Below are positions 32,417-41,324 of a stretch of 64,000 nt of DNA, piece after piece. The stretch spans positions 186,001-250,000 of the forward strand of contig NZ_FOKV01000001.1 of assembly GCF_900112105.1 (NCBI RefSeq). Direction: 5' to 3'. This DNA is from Zunongwangia mangrovi (GTDB lineage Bacteria > Bacteroidota > Bacteroidia > Flavobacteriales > Flavobacteriaceae). The position numbers and the translations under genes are program-made. Each line of letters opens with the position of its first letter. Position 1 is the stretch's first letter. Below the pieces are notes generated by a model. The model did no database searches. It saw only the letters and a list, made by a program, of their open reading frames with translations, and was not told where the DNA came from.

Positions 32417-33099
32417 TAAACTACAAACTTATAACCAACTCCTTTTACGGTTTTAAAGCTGTCGTCACCAATTTTTTCTCTTAATTTACGTATATGTACA
32501 TCTATGGTACGTCCTCCAACAACAACTTCGTTACCCCAAACTTTATCCAGAATATCTTCTCTTTTAAAGACTTTACCTGGTTTTGAAGCTAATAGTGAAA
32601 GTAGTTCAAATTCTTTACGAGGCAAAATCATCTCCTCTTTATTCTTTACTACTTTGTATTCGTCTCTATTAATAACAATCTCTCCTACTTTTACAATATT
32701 AGAGGCTGTTTCTTCATCTCTAAACCTTCTTAATAAAGCTTTTACTTTACTAATTAAAACTTTTGGTTTTATAGGTTTTGTAATATAATCGTCTGCACCG
32801 GCATCAAAACCTGCCATTTGAGAATAGTCTTCGCCACGAGCAGTTAGAAAGGTGATAATGGTTTCGTCTAAGTCTGGTATTTTACGCATTTGTTCACAAG
32901 CCTCTATCCCATCCATTCCAGGCATCATTACATCAAGAATTATTAAATGCGGATTTTTCTTTTTAGCTACTTTTACCGCATCTGCGCCATTATCGGCTGT
33001 GATTACCTGATAACCTTCTGCAGACAGGTTGTACCCAACGATCTCTAAGATATCTGGCTCGTCATCTACTAGAAGGATGCGGATGTCTTTTTTCTTCAT
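32416..33099 (-). CDS. OmpR/PhoB-family response regulator
   Basis: A 227-residue two-domain regulator. The receiver domain has D12-D13, the phosphorylation site D56 in LIILDVMMPGMDG, and the lysine in DYITKPIKP. The C-terminal winged helix (about 130-227) carries NRDEYKVVKNKEEMILPRKEFELLSLLASKPGKVFKREDILDKVWG and TIDVHIRKLREKIG, with the recognition helix RTIDVHIRKLREK. PhoB-type proteins bind tandem direct repeats with an 11-bp period; such repeats are present upstream of the divergent TonB gene. It is upstream of and overlaps the kinase gene. Confidence 0.93.
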   Translation of the reverse strand: MKKKDIRILLVDDEPDILEIVGYNLSAEGYQVITADNGADAVKVAKKKNPHLIILDVMMPGMDGIEACEQMRKIPDLDETIITFLTARGEDYSQMAGFDAGADDYITKPIKPKVLISKVKALLRRFRDEETASNIVKVGEIVINRDEYKVVKNKEEMILPRKEFELLSLLASKPGKVFKREDILDKVWGNEVVVGGRTIDVHIRKLREKIGDDSFKTVKGVGYKFVV

Positions 33100-33177
33100 T
33101 TCAGTATAGATTTTAACAAATACGCGGTAAATGTAATTATTAATTTCAACCTACAATTTAAGCATTTATTTAGTAAC

Positions 33178-33235
33178 CTTTACATAACACTAAAATGACA
33201 AAGCGTTAATTTGTCGTTAACACAAGCTTTACATA
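33178..33235 (+). promoter_or_regulatory. candidate PhoB-type operator upstream of the TonB receptor
   Basis: GTTAA at 33205 and 33216, then TTTA at 33228: half-sites with an 11-bp rhythm. In addition CTTTACATA occurs twice, at 33178-33186 and 33227-33235. The array ends 7 bp before a near-consensus -7 box (TTAATTTG, 33243-33250) that has no -33 partner, as expected of an activated promoter. The repeats are seen; binding by the neighbouring regulator is inference. Confidence 0.4.
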
Positions 33236-33272
33236 TCGCCCTTTAATTTGCACTCAAGAATCAAACAAAGGG

Positions 33273-36068
33273 ATGAACAAATTTTTAGTACTAATTGCAT
33301 TTTTACTTACTACTATAGTAAATGCACAAGAAACAACAGGCTCTATCGCGGGGAAACTTACGGATCGCGAAATGAATGGTGAAGCATTACCATTTGCCAA
33401 CGTAACAATTAAAGGAACTTCAAAAGGAACAACATCAGATTACGATGGTCTCTATGTTCTAGACAAACTTGAACCGGGAACATATACCGTGGTATTTAGT
33501 TTTATTGGATATGAAACTTTAGAAATACCAAATGTACAGGTAGTTGCTGGTAAAGTTACCGAAATCAATACCGATCTTGGTTCTAGTGCAGCTGCATTAG
33601 AAGAAGTTGTAATTACTACTGTTTCAAGAAGAGATAGTGAAGTTGCTTTATTATTAGAACAAAAAGGTGCCATAGATATCAAAGAAAGCATTGGATCGCA
33701 GGAATTAGCTAAACTAGGTGTATCTGATGCTGCTACGGCCACCACAAAAATATCTGGGGTAACCAGCAGTCAGGCTTCAGGAGACATTTACGTTCGTGGA
33801 CTAGGAGATAGATACTTATACACTACAATGAATGGTCTCCCTATTCCATCAGATGATATTGAAAGAAAAAATATCGATCTTGAACTTTTCCCTACCAGAA
33901 TTGTTCAGAGCATTGGGATTAGCAAAACCTACTCTCCACGATACTCAGCAGATCAGGCTTCGGGTAATGTAGACATTAGCTCCAGAGCACTTACCGGAAC
34001 TGAAGAATTTAGCGCAGGAATACGTGCAGGAGTAAACACCAATGTATTGAAAGACGGAGTATTTGATAACTTCAAAAGCTCTCCTAATATGAACGATGTT
34101 GATTTTGGTTTCTACACCAGAAGCATGTCTACTCAGGAGGCTGTAGCGAATCAAAGCTGGAACACTCAAACCACAGATCTTCCTATTAATTATAGATATC
34201 AATTAAACGCTGGGAAAAAATTTGGCGAAAAATTTAAAGTTTTATTCTCTGGATCACAATCTAGAGAGTTTCAATACCAAACCGGTGTTTTCAAAGAATT
34301 CTTACAAAACAATAGAGAAAACGAGTTTACAGATGCTACTACGTACCAGCAAACCTATAACACGACTGCATTAGTAGACCTGGGTTACGAGTTTAACGAT
34401 AACAATAATGTTAGAGCACTTAGTCTTTTTATAGATAAAACTAGTGATATCGTTTATGAAGCAGGTAGAAATGGAGAAGGTTTTACACAGGATGAAACTA
34501 ACCCTAACGAAGGTTACTCACAATTTATAAGAGATCAAAACATCAAGAACACGCAATTATGGGTAAACCAGATCTTTGGTGAGCACAAACTTTCTGAAAA
34601 GAACGAATTCACCTGGGGTGTTGGTGCTAACCTGGTAAATGCAGATGAACCAAACAGAATTAGAAACGAAGTTAACTTTAGAGAAGACGGCGTTATACTT
34701 GGTAGAACTGGTGGATTACAGCAACGTAAAACAAACCAGCAATTAGAAGATCAAGAGATCAATGCAAGATTAAACGACGAACTAAAGATCTTTGAAAAAG
34801 AAGACACCACATCGTTAACCATTAATGTTGGAGGTAATTTTAGAAACAAGCAACGTGATTTTGCTTCAGTATTTATTGGTTTAGATGAAAATAATCCTAA
34901 CAATCCACTAACTGCTCAATCTATAGATAATCTTGGTGAAGTTTTAAATGCAGATAACATTCGTAACTCGCGACTAAGAGTTACCGGGGATGATGTTGAC
35001 GCATTCGAATATGACCGCTACAAAGCAGATCTAACTTCTGCTGCTGGATATGTTACTGCAAACTATTCGATCGATAAATTCAACATTAATGTTGGAGCAA
35101 GATACCAGCGTGATGAATTAGAGGTTGATTATGATGTTAAAAACATTAATCCTAACAGAGGAACTTCATCAAAGGCCTACGATAATATCTACCCTTCTTT
35201 GAATGTTCGTTATGCGGTTAATGACAATAGTAATATTAGAATTGCGGCAAGTAAAACCATTACTTTACCAGAATTCAAGGAAATCTCTCCTTTTGAATAT
35301 GTAAACCCAAGAGGACAGGCTACCAGAGGTAACGTAGATCTTGAAGCAAGTACTGCTTACAACTTCGACCTTAAATACGAATTTTTCCCATCATCTTCAG
35401 AGCTTTTATCGGTAACTGGTTTTTACAAACAAATTGAAGACCCTATTCAAAAAGCACTTACAACAGGATCATCTGGAGTATTTTCTTACTTCAACACTTC
35501 TGATAAAGCTGAAGTTTATGGAGTAGAATTCGATGCCGATATCAATGTTTTTGATCTGGAAAAGAGTGGTGAGCTAGATTTCAATGTAAATGTTACTAGA
35601 ATGTGGCACGAGCAAGATCTAAGAGATGTATATAATGAAGATGGAGATTTGGTACGAACTTTTAAGTATAGTGATAAAACTACCAGTGAACTTCAGGGAG
35701 CATCAGATTGGATCTTTAATGCAGCATTAAACTATACTACAGATTGGGAAAAGAAACTATCTGCAAACCTTTCTGCTAACTATGCTTCAGATAAGATTTT
35801 CTCCCTTGGATCTTCAACGAATGCAAGAGACTACCAAAACTTTTACAGTGACGAAATTATAGAGAAAGGATTCGTTTCAATGAACGCTGTTTTAACTCAG
35901 CAGCTAAGCGACAACTGGGTCTTAAGATTTACAGGTAAAAACCTATTAAATCCAGATATCGAGAGAACTCAAAATATAAGACCTGTAAATAACGAAGAAA
36001 GAACTGAAACCGTAAACTCTTATAACCTTGGGGTAACACTAAATCTTGGGGTTAGTTTTACTTTCTAA
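33273..36068 (+). CDS. TonB-dependent outer-membrane receptor
   Basis: A 931-residue receptor. Signal peptide about residues 1-18 (ending VNAQ). A carboxypeptidase-regulatory-like beta domain follows (about 20-110: GSIAGKLTDREMNGEALPFANVTIKGTSKGTTSDYDG). The plug (about 130-240) has GVSDAATATTKISGVTSSQASGDIYVRGLGDRYLYTTMNGLPIPS. The rest is the 22-stranded barrel, ending LNLGVSFTF. No SusD gene lies beside it, so it is not a polysaccharide-utilisation receptor of the SusCD kind. It is divergent from the two-component system and followed 41 bp later by the duplicated lipoprotein. Confidence 0.92.
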   Translation: MNKFLVLIAFLLTTIVNAQETTGSIAGKLTDREMNGEALPFANVTIKGTSKGTTSDYDGLYVLDKLEPGTYTVVFSFIGYETLEIPNVQVVAGKVTEINTDLGSSAAALEEVVITTVSRRDSEVALLLEQKGAIDIKESIGSQELAKLGVSDAATATTKISGVTSSQASGDIYVRGLGDRYLYTTMNGLPIPSDDIERKNIDLELFPTRIVQSIGISKTYSPRYSADQASGNVDISSRALTGTEEFSAGIRAGVNTNVLKDGVFDNFKSSPNMNDVDFGFYTRSMSTQEAVANQSWNTQTTDLPINYRYQLNAGKKFGEKFKVLFSGSQSREFQYQTGVFKEFLQNNRENEFTDATTYQQTYNTTALVDLGYEFNDNNNVRALSLFIDKTSDIVYEAGRNGEGFTQDETNPNEGYSQFIRDQNIKNTQLWVNQIFGEHKLSEKNEFTWGVGANLVNADEPNRIRNEVNFREDGVILGRTGGLQQRKTNQQLEDQEINARLNDELKIFEKEDTTSLTINVGGNFRNKQRDFASVFIGLDENNPNNPLTAQSIDNLGEVLNADNIRNSRLRVTGDDVDAFEYDRYKADLTSAAGYVTANYSIDKFNINVGARYQRDELEVDYDVKNINPNRGTSSKAYDNIYPSLNVRYAVNDNSNIRIAASKTITLPEFKEISPFEYVNPRGQATRGNVDLEASTAYNFDLKYEFFPSSSELLSVTGFYKQIEDPIQKALTTGSSGVFSYFNTSDKAEVYGVEFDADINVFDLEKSGELDFNVNVTRMWHEQDLRDVYNEDGDLVRTFKYSDKTTSELQGASDWIFNAALNYTTDWEKKLSANLSANYASDKIFSLGSSTNARDYQNFYSDEIIEKGFVSMNAVLTQQLSDNWVLRFTGKNLLNPDIERTQNIRPVNNEERTETVNSYNLGVTLNLGVSFTF

Positions 36069-36109
36069 ACCAATAACAAACTATAAACTTAAATTTGAAT
36101 TTAAACACT

Positions 36110-38035
36110 ATGAGAAAATCAACTCAAAACTTATCATTTTTATTAGGCGTACTGCTTCTGGCTTTTACCAGCTGTAGTGACGATGATCTTGGCGGCGGAA
36201 CTGGTGTAGATCCAGATCCCGTAGATTCAGAATTAGTTGGATCTATTGACAACGATATGACTTTAGATGCTTCGATAGATTACAACCTTACTGGCGTATT
36301 AAGCGTAGAACCTGGAGCGACCTTAACCATTCCTGCAGGAACAACAATTAACACAGCTATTGGGACAGATGTTTATATCGTAGTTCAGCAAGGTGCTATG
36401 ATCGACATTCAGGGAACTGCATCTTCTCCAGTAAGAATGGCGCCATCGACCGCAGGAACATGGGGCGGACTTTTACTTTTAGGGGAAGCTGAAACAACTG
36501 CAGGATCTGATGCAACTGCAGAAGTTGGTGGTCTTATCTATGGTGGTACTAACAACAACGACAGTTCTGGATCTATCGAATATCTAATCATCGAAAATTC
36601 TGGTGCACAGATCAATGCAGATTCTCAGTATAATGGATTAACACTGTATGCTGTAGGTTCTGGAACAACGATCGAAAATGTTGCGATCCTTAACGGTGAA
36701 GACGACGGAATCGAATTCTTTGGTGGTGCTGTAAATGCTACTAACATTTATGTTGAAGATCTACAGGATGACGCTATCGACTGGACTGAAGGATGGAGTG
36801 GTACTTTAACCAACACTTACGTTCTTCACACAAGAGGCGATTTTTCTACAGCTCTTGAAGCTGATGGAAACGAAACTCAGCCAAACATTACTAATTTCAC
36901 TGCTGTTTCTGAAACTGGTGGTACTGCATTACAGTTCAAATCTGTTTCTGGTGCTAACATTACTGGTTTATCTCTTAGTGGATACGACACAAGTGTAGAA
37001 TTAGCAGATCCAGAAGAAGGCGATTTCGCTAATATCCAGATCGAAGGACAGGATTCTAATCCTAACAACACTTATTCTAATCCAAATCAAATAGACCTTT
37101 CTATTTTCTCTTGGATTAACGATGCACTTTCTGAGCCACAATCTCTTTCTGGTTCTATCGATGAGGATATGACTTTAGATGCTGAAACAACTTACTATTT
37201 AGATGGTGTATTTAGCGTGGAATCTGGAGCAACTTTAACTATTCCTGCAGGAACTACAATCAACACTGCAACAGGAACAGATGTTTATATCGTGATTCAA
37301 AAAGGTGCTATGATCGATATTCAGGGAACTGCTGAAGCTCCTGTAAGAATGGCTCCATCTGAGCCTGGTACATGGGGAGGATTATTACTTTTAGGTGACG
37401 CTGAAACTACAGCAGGATCTGATGCAACTGCAGAAGTTGGTGGCCTTATCTATGGTGGTACTAACAACGAGGATAACTCGGGTTCTATTCAATATTTAAT
37501 TATTGAAAACTCTGGTGCACAGATCAATGCAGATTCTCAATACAACGGATTAACACTTTACGCTGTTGGATCTGGAACAACGATCGAAAACGTAGCGCTT
37601 CTTAACGGAGAAGATGACGGAATCGAATTCTTTGGTGGTGCTGTAAGCGTAACTAATGTATATGTTCAGGATTTACAGGATGATGCTATCGATTGGACAG
37701 AAGGATGGAGTGGTACTTTAACCAATACTTACGTGCTTCACACAAGAAGTGATTTCTCTACAGCGCTTGAAGCTGATGGAAATGCAACTCAACCATCGAT
37801 CGTAAACTTTACTGCTATTTCTGAAAACGGAGGTACTGCACTTCAATTTAAATCTGTTTCTGGTGCAATCATTACAGGTTTATCATTAACTGGTTACGAC
37901 ACTAGTATCGAATTAGCAGATCCAGAAGAAGGTGATTTCGCGAATATCGAGATCGACGGAGTAGTATCTGATCCAACTAACACTTACGAAGCTGAAGCTA
38001 CAGTTAACGTAGAAGACTTTAGTTGGGTAAATTAA
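36110..38035 (+). CDS. lipoprotein with two beta-helix-like domains, internally duplicated
   Basis: A 641-residue lipoprotein started at ATG 36110 (MRKSTQNLSF). The signal ends in the lipobox FTSCSDDD (Cys about residue 22). Two copies of a 304-residue unit follow, beginning GSIDNDMTLDA and GSIDEDMTLDA. Each has the pattern GVLSVEPGATLTIPAGTT, GTWGGLLLLG, IENSGAQINADSQYNGLTLY and DDGIEFFGGAV, as in right-handed parallel beta-helix proteins. The acidic, Gly/Thr-rich surface suggests an exposed or ligand-binding protein. Databases tend to give such proteins empty names. It is cotranscribed with the TonB receptor and likely its surface partner; that is inference. Confidence 0.75.
   Translation: MRKSTQNLSFLLGVLLLAFTSCSDDDLGGGTGVDPDPVDSELVGSIDNDMTLDASIDYNLTGVLSVEPGATLTIPAGTTINTAIGTDVYIVVQQGAMIDIQGTASSPVRMAPSTAGTWGGLLLLGEAETTAGSDATAEVGGLIYGGTNNNDSSGSIEYLIIENSGAQINADSQYNGLTLYAVGSGTTIENVAILNGEDDGIEFFGGAVNATNIYVEDLQDDAIDWTEGWSGTLTNTYVLHTRGDFSTALEADGNETQPNITNFTAVSETGGTALQFKSVSGANITGLSLSGYDTSVELADPEEGDFANIQIEGQDSNPNNTYSNPNQIDLSIFSWINDALSEPQSLSGSIDEDMTLDAETTYYLDGVFSVESGATLTIPAGTTINTATGTDVYIVIQKGAMIDIQGTAEAPVRMAPSEPGTWGGLLLLGDAETTAGSDATAEVGGLIYGGTNNEDNSGSIQYLIIENSGAQINADSQYNGLTLYAVGSGTTIENVALLNGEDDGIEFFGGAVSVTNVYVQDLQDDAIDWTEGWSGTLTNTYVLHTRSDFSTALEADGNATQPSIVNFTAISENGGTALQFKSVSGAIITGLSLTGYDTSIELADPEEGDFANIEIDGVVSDPTNTYEAEATVNVEDFSWVN
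36239..37150 (+). repeat. 912-bp tandem duplication, copy 1
   Basis: This copy starts at the Gly codon of GSIDNDM. The next copy starts exactly 912 bp (304 codons) later at 37151. The copies differ mainly at third codon positions, so the duplication is old enough for drift but has kept its protein sequence. Confidence 0.85.
37151..38032 (+). repeat. 912-bp tandem duplication, copy 2
   Basis: Second copy of the unit, slightly shorter at its end (finishing ...VEDFSWVN, parallel to ...IDLSIFSWIN of the first). Stretches such as INADSQYNGLTLYAVGSGTT are identical in protein while the codons differ. Confidence 0.85.
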
Positions 38036-38056
38036 TCCCATAATTCACAAGACTTT

Positions 38057-38084
38057 AAAAGGCTGCCACGTGCAGCCTTTTTTT
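38057..38084 (+). terminator. terminator after the duplicated lipoprotein gene
   Basis: AAAAGGCTGC and GCAGCCTTTT pair around CACGT and run into a T tract. It closes the TonB receptor-lipoprotein unit. Confidence 0.88.
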
Positions 38085-38162
38085 TGCTAACTTGTTAAAA
38101 ATAACCCAAATACATTTTATCGAATTAAGCAAATATTGGGTATGATTTTTGAATTTTTATTG

Positions 38163-38170
38163 TAAGTTTG
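38163..38170 (+). promoter_or_regulatory. -7 element of the small T9SS-tagged gene
   Basis: TAAGTTTG fits TAnnTTTG and ends 20 bp before the ATG at 38191. No clear TTTG lies 19 bp upstream. After the terminator at 38057 the gene needs its own promoter, so this is a reasonable candidate. Confidence 0.5.
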
Positions 38171-38190
38171 CAATAACCGACTAAGAAAGC

Positions 38191-38535
38191 ATGAAACAAA
38201 ATTATCTCTACAGTCTTTTTTTGGGATTATTTTTACTGGTAGCTGCGCCTGCAACTGCTCAGGATGCTGATTCGCGTGTTGCAAAGAAAACAACTACTGA
38301 AACTATAGAAGGTCTTAGTCTTTATCCAAATCCAGTTTCTGGAGATAAAATCTACATTACTAGTACCAAAAATCTCGAAAAAGAGATAGAAATTTACAAT
38401 GTTCTTGGTAAAGCCATCAAGAAAACAAAACTTCGTGGCAAAGAACTCGATATTTCTTCACTTGTTGCCGGTATTTACATCGTAAAAATCAAAGAGCAAA
38501 ACGAAATCGCTACTCGTAAGCTTGTCGTTAAATGA
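38191..38535 (+). CDS. small exported protein consisting of a T9SS type A sorting domain
   Basis: A 114-residue protein with a signal peptide (about residues 1-23, ending ATAQD). Only about 20 residues (DADSRVAKKTTTETIEGLS) separate it from a complete type A C-terminal sorting domain: LYPNPVSGDKIYI, IEIYNVLGKAI, KLRGKELDISSLVAGIYIVKI, ending RKLVVK. Such domains send proteins through the type IX system and are normally cut off from a large cargo. Here there is almost no cargo, so the protein may itself be a small surface or periplasmic factor. It stands directly after the receptor unit but has its own promoter. Confidence 0.85.
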   Translation: MKQNYLYSLFLGLFLLVAAPATAQDADSRVAKKTTTETIEGLSLYPNPVSGDKIYITSTKNLEKEIEIYNVLGKAIKKTKLRGKELDISSLVAGIYIVKIKEQNEIATRKLVVK

Positions 38536-38601
38536 AGAGGAGAGGCTTCGGCCCACGTCGATCATTATAAAGACGATATTCGGTATTATTCTCATTAATT
38601 A

Positions 38602-38631
38602 TTTCTGAAGATTTTATTCTTTTTAACTTTG
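38602..38631 (+). promoter_or_regulatory. promoter of the LuxE-like gene
   Basis: TTTC (38602-38605), 18 bp, TAACTTTG (38624-38631). RNA would start near 38638, giving a leader of about 100 nt with a hairpin AAAATACCTT/AAGGTGTTTT (38636-38668) at its start. Confidence 0.6.
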
Positions 38632-38738
38632 CGCAAAATACCTTTTGCAAAACCATAAGGTGTTTTTTAGAAAATTATTTTGCTTCGAGCTAAACCTAGA
38701 AGCGTACAATCTCGATTATAGAGTAAACATTGCAGACA

Positions 38739-39725
38739 ATGCAGCAAAGCAAAATTTTTGATATTCGATCTGAAGCTGATTTTCTAAAAATTAGTCTCGA
38801 AATCTTTCAATATCAATTTCAGCATAATAAAGTTTATCATCGCTTTTGCCAACTACTGAAGAAAACTCCAGAAAATGTATCTCAGTTCGGCGATATTCCA
38901 TTTCTACCAATCGAATTTTTTAAGACTCATCAGATTATTGCTGAAGATAAAGAGGATAAGCCTGCCGAAATCACTTTTACCAGTAGTGGAACCACCGGAA
39001 GCACTACAAGCAAGCATTTTGTAACCAATTTGGGCATTTACGAGGATAGTTTCAACAAAGCTTTTGAGCAATTTTATGGCCCAGCTAAAGACCTATGCAT
39101 TTTAGCACTACTTCCATCCTATTTAGAACGCGAAGGTTCTTCTTTAATTTATATGGTAGAGCATCTTATTCAAAAAAGTAATCAAAAAGAAAGTGGTTTC
39201 TATTTAAACAATCTTGATGAACTGAAAGAAACCTTATTAAAACTCGATAAAAGCGGAAAAAAGGTACTCTTGATCGGTGTCTCCTTCGCGCTTTTAGACC
39301 TTATCGAAAACCACCAATTTCAGCTAAAAAATACCATAATCATGGAAACCGGCGGGATGAAAGGTCGCCGTAAAGAAATGATAAGAGAAGAGCTACATAG
39401 CATTCTTTCTAAGGGCTTCGGAGTTTCAGAAATTCATAGTGAATATGGAATGACCGAACTGCTCTCTCAGGCTTACTCTAAAGGAAATGGTGTATTTGAT
39501 TGCCCGCCCTGGATGAAGATCCTAATTAGAGATCCTGAAGACGCTTTTTCTTCAGTAAAAAAAGGAAAAACTGGCGGAATCAATGTGATCGACCTGGCCA
39601 ATATTAACTCCTGTTCATTTATTGCCACTCAGGATCTTGGCAAGATTAATAAAGACGATTCTATAGAAATTCTAGGAAGATTCGACAACAGCGATATTCG
39701 CGGTTGTAACCTTATGGTGCTATAA
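38739..39725 (+). CDS. LuxE-type acyl-protein synthetase / adenylate-forming enzyme
   Basis: A 328-residue protein started at ATG 38739; a TTG three codons earlier is possible. It belongs to the LuxE/PaaK-like adenylate-forming group: FLPIEFFKTHQI, the ATP-binding ITFTSSGTTGSTTSKHFV (about residues 80-97), METGGMKGRRKEM and IHSEYGMTELLSQAY. LuxE activates fatty acids for the luciferase system, but no luxC, luxD, luxA or luxB gene is here, so the substrate and acceptor are unknown. In flavobacteria such genes are often solitary. A probable structured RNA with a terminator follows. Confidence 0.82.
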   Translation: MQQSKIFDIRSEADFLKISLEIFQYQFQHNKVYHRFCQLLKKTPENVSQFGDIPFLPIEFFKTHQIIAEDKEDKPAEITFTSSGTTGSTTSKHFVTNLGIYEDSFNKAFEQFYGPAKDLCILALLPSYLEREGSSLIYMVEHLIQKSNQKESGFYLNNLDELKETLLKLDKSGKKVLLIGVSFALLDLIENHQFQLKNTIIMETGGMKGRRKEMIREELHSILSKGFGVSEIHSEYGMTELLSQAYSKGNGVFDCPPWMKILIRDPEDAFSSVKKGKTGGINVIDLANINSCSFIATQDLGKINKDDSIEILGRFDNSDIRGCNLMVL

Positions 39726-39782
39726 TTTCAGTCATTCTTTAAACGAGTGTTATTTTTAACCAAAAGCTGTAAGTAATCTGTA

Positions 39783-39911
39783 AATTAACCGACTAATTTT
39801 CCGCAGAATATAAGAAGTCAAAAGTTTATTCTGTGGCTAAGTGAAATTTTTTCATATTAGATTGGTTAGTTAGTTGAATCCCCTCTTGAGCGATCAGGAG
39901 GGGATTTTTAA
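39783..39911 (+). ncRNA. structured RNA with its own terminator (candidate small RNA)
   Basis: Outer helix: AATTAACC (39783-39790) with GGTTAGTT (39864-39871), 8 bp with one G-U. Next, CTAAT (39793-39797) with ATTAG (39856-39860). Inner helix: CCGCAGAATA (39801-39810) with TATTCTGTGG (39827-39836), 10 bp around a 16-base loop. The 3' strand bulge can form its own TGAAA/TTTCA hairpin. A terminator (13 bp, loop GCGA, then T-run) follows at 39877. Helices of this kind are not explained by a plain 3' UTR. The 5' end is not known; I see no good promoter, so it could also be processed from the LuxE-like message. Confidence 0.45.
39877..39911 (+). terminator. strong terminator closing the candidate RNA
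   Basis: AATCCCCTCTTGA and TCAGGAGGGGATT pair over 13 bp with one T-G pair, around the GNRA-type loop GCGA, then TTTTT. The T-run is on the plus strand only, so it serves rightward transcription. Confidence 0.88.
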
Positions 39912-39947
39912 TATATAACTGTGGCAATCTAAATTTGAATAATGGAC

Positions 39948-41243
39948 TTAAGCAACTACTAAAATATAAGTATTCTTTTTTCCCTTGTTTAAGATCACAT
40001 ACTTATCGTTAATAAGATCATTAACCGTAATTGTGTAATCTTCTTTTACTTTTTCTTTATTTACAGAAACCGAATTTTCCTTTAAGGCTCTTCTGGCCTC
40101 ACCATTAGATTTTAAAAAGTCGGTTTTAGCTGCTAAAGCACCGATCATATCTAAACCGGCTTCAACATCTGCTCTAGAAACCTCAGCTTGCGGCACACCT
40201 TCAAAAACATCTAAAAATGTAGCTTCATTTAAAGATTTTAAATCATCAGCAGTACTTTTTCCGAATAAAACTTCAGAGGCTTTTACAGCGTTGTTGTAAT
40301 CTTCTTCAGAATGCACCATTACGGTAACTTCTTTAGCTAATACCTTCTGAAGCTCTCTTAAATGTGGAGCTTCCTGATGTTTCGCAACCAATTCTGTTAT
40401 TTCTTCTTTACCTAAAAATGTAAAGATCTTGATATACTTTTCAGCATCTGCATCACTGGTATTTAACCAGTACTGGTAGAATTTATAAGGTGAAGTTCTA
40501 TTAGCATCTAACCAAATATTTCCACCTTCGGTCTTACCAAATTTTGTTCCGTCTGCTTTCGTTATTAGTGGGCAGGTAAGTGCGTAACCTTTACCATCAC
40601 CAATTCTACGAATCATCTCGGTTCCGGTAGTAATATTTCCCCACTGGTCACTACCTCCCATTTGCAGCGTACATTTATGCTCTCTAAATAAATGAAGAAA
40701 ATCATAACCTTGTACTAACTGGTAAGTAAATTCAGTAAAAGACATTCCTTCTGAAGCATCTGAAGACAAACGCTTTTTAACTGAATCTTTAGCCATCATA
40801 TAGTTCACACTAATATGTTTCCCTACATCACGAATAAAACCAAGGAAAGAAAAATCTTTCATCCAGTCGTAGTTATTTACAAGAACAGCAGTATTTTCTT
40901 CAGCTCCTTCAAAATTTAAAAATCTTGAAAGCTGTTCTTTTAAAGAGTTTTCGTTATGTCTTAAAGTAGCTTCATCTAACAGATTACGTTCTGCAGATTT
41001 CCCAGAAGGATCACCAATCATACCTGTTGCACCACCTACCAATGCATAAGGCTTGTGTCCTGCTAACTGGAAATGGCGAAGCATCATTACTCCCACCAGG
41101 TGACCAATATGTAAAGAATCTGCCGTTGGATCGATCCCAACATACGCAGCTCGCATTTCTTCGTTTAGATGTTCCTCTGTTCCTGGCATCACATCGTGAA
41201 TCATCCCACGCCAGGTAAGCTCTTCAACAAAATTTTTGTTCAT
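39948..41243 (-). CDS. tyrS: tyrosyl-tRNA synthetase
   Basis: A 431-residue class I synthetase started at [14 protein letters not shown]; an in-frame upstream extension is not homologous. The HIGH motif is SLHIGHLVG (45-48), and [12 protein letters not shown] is the tyrosine site. The KMSKS equivalent is KFGKTEGG near 230, as in this bacterial branch. The C-terminal S4-like RNA-binding domain (about 365-431) is complete. It charges tRNA-Tyr. It is divergent from the SDR gene at 41325 across an 81-bp gap. Confidence 0.96.
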   Translation of the reverse strand: MNKNFVEELTWRGMIHDVMPGTEEHLNEEMRAAYVGIDPTADSLHIGHLVGVMMLRHFQLAGHKPYALVGGATGMIGDPSGKSAERNLLDEATLRHNENSLKEQLSRFLNFEGAEENTAVLVNNYDWMKDFSFLGFIRDVGKHISVNYMMAKDSVKKRLSSDASEGMSFTEFTYQLVQGYDFLHLFREHKCTLQMGGSDQWGNITTGTEMIRRIGDGKGYALTCPLITKADGTKFGKTEGGNIWLDANRTSPYKFYQYWLNTSDADAEKYIKIFTFLGKEEITELVAKHQEAPHLRELQKVLAKEVTVMVHSEEDYNNAVKASEVLFGKSTADDLKSLNEATFLDVFEGVPQAEVSRADVEAGLDMIGALAAKTDFLKSNGEARRALKENSVSVNKEKVKEDYTITVNDLINDKYVILNKGKKNTYILVVA

Positions 41244-41324
41244 AATTAACAATTTGTTCTTAAAACAGCTGTAAAGATACCATTTACTCTTATTTTTCCT
41301 AAGTGCTTTAGCTATATTTACCAC

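Noticed and set aside
36239-38032. Tandem repeat as an assembly artefact
   Set aside because: The two copies differ at many synonymous positions, so they are true separate copies rather than a collapsed or duplicated read.
41244-41324. 27-codon upstream extension of tyrS
   Set aside because: The extension is basic and lacks homology; the ATG at 41243 matches the usual N-terminus.
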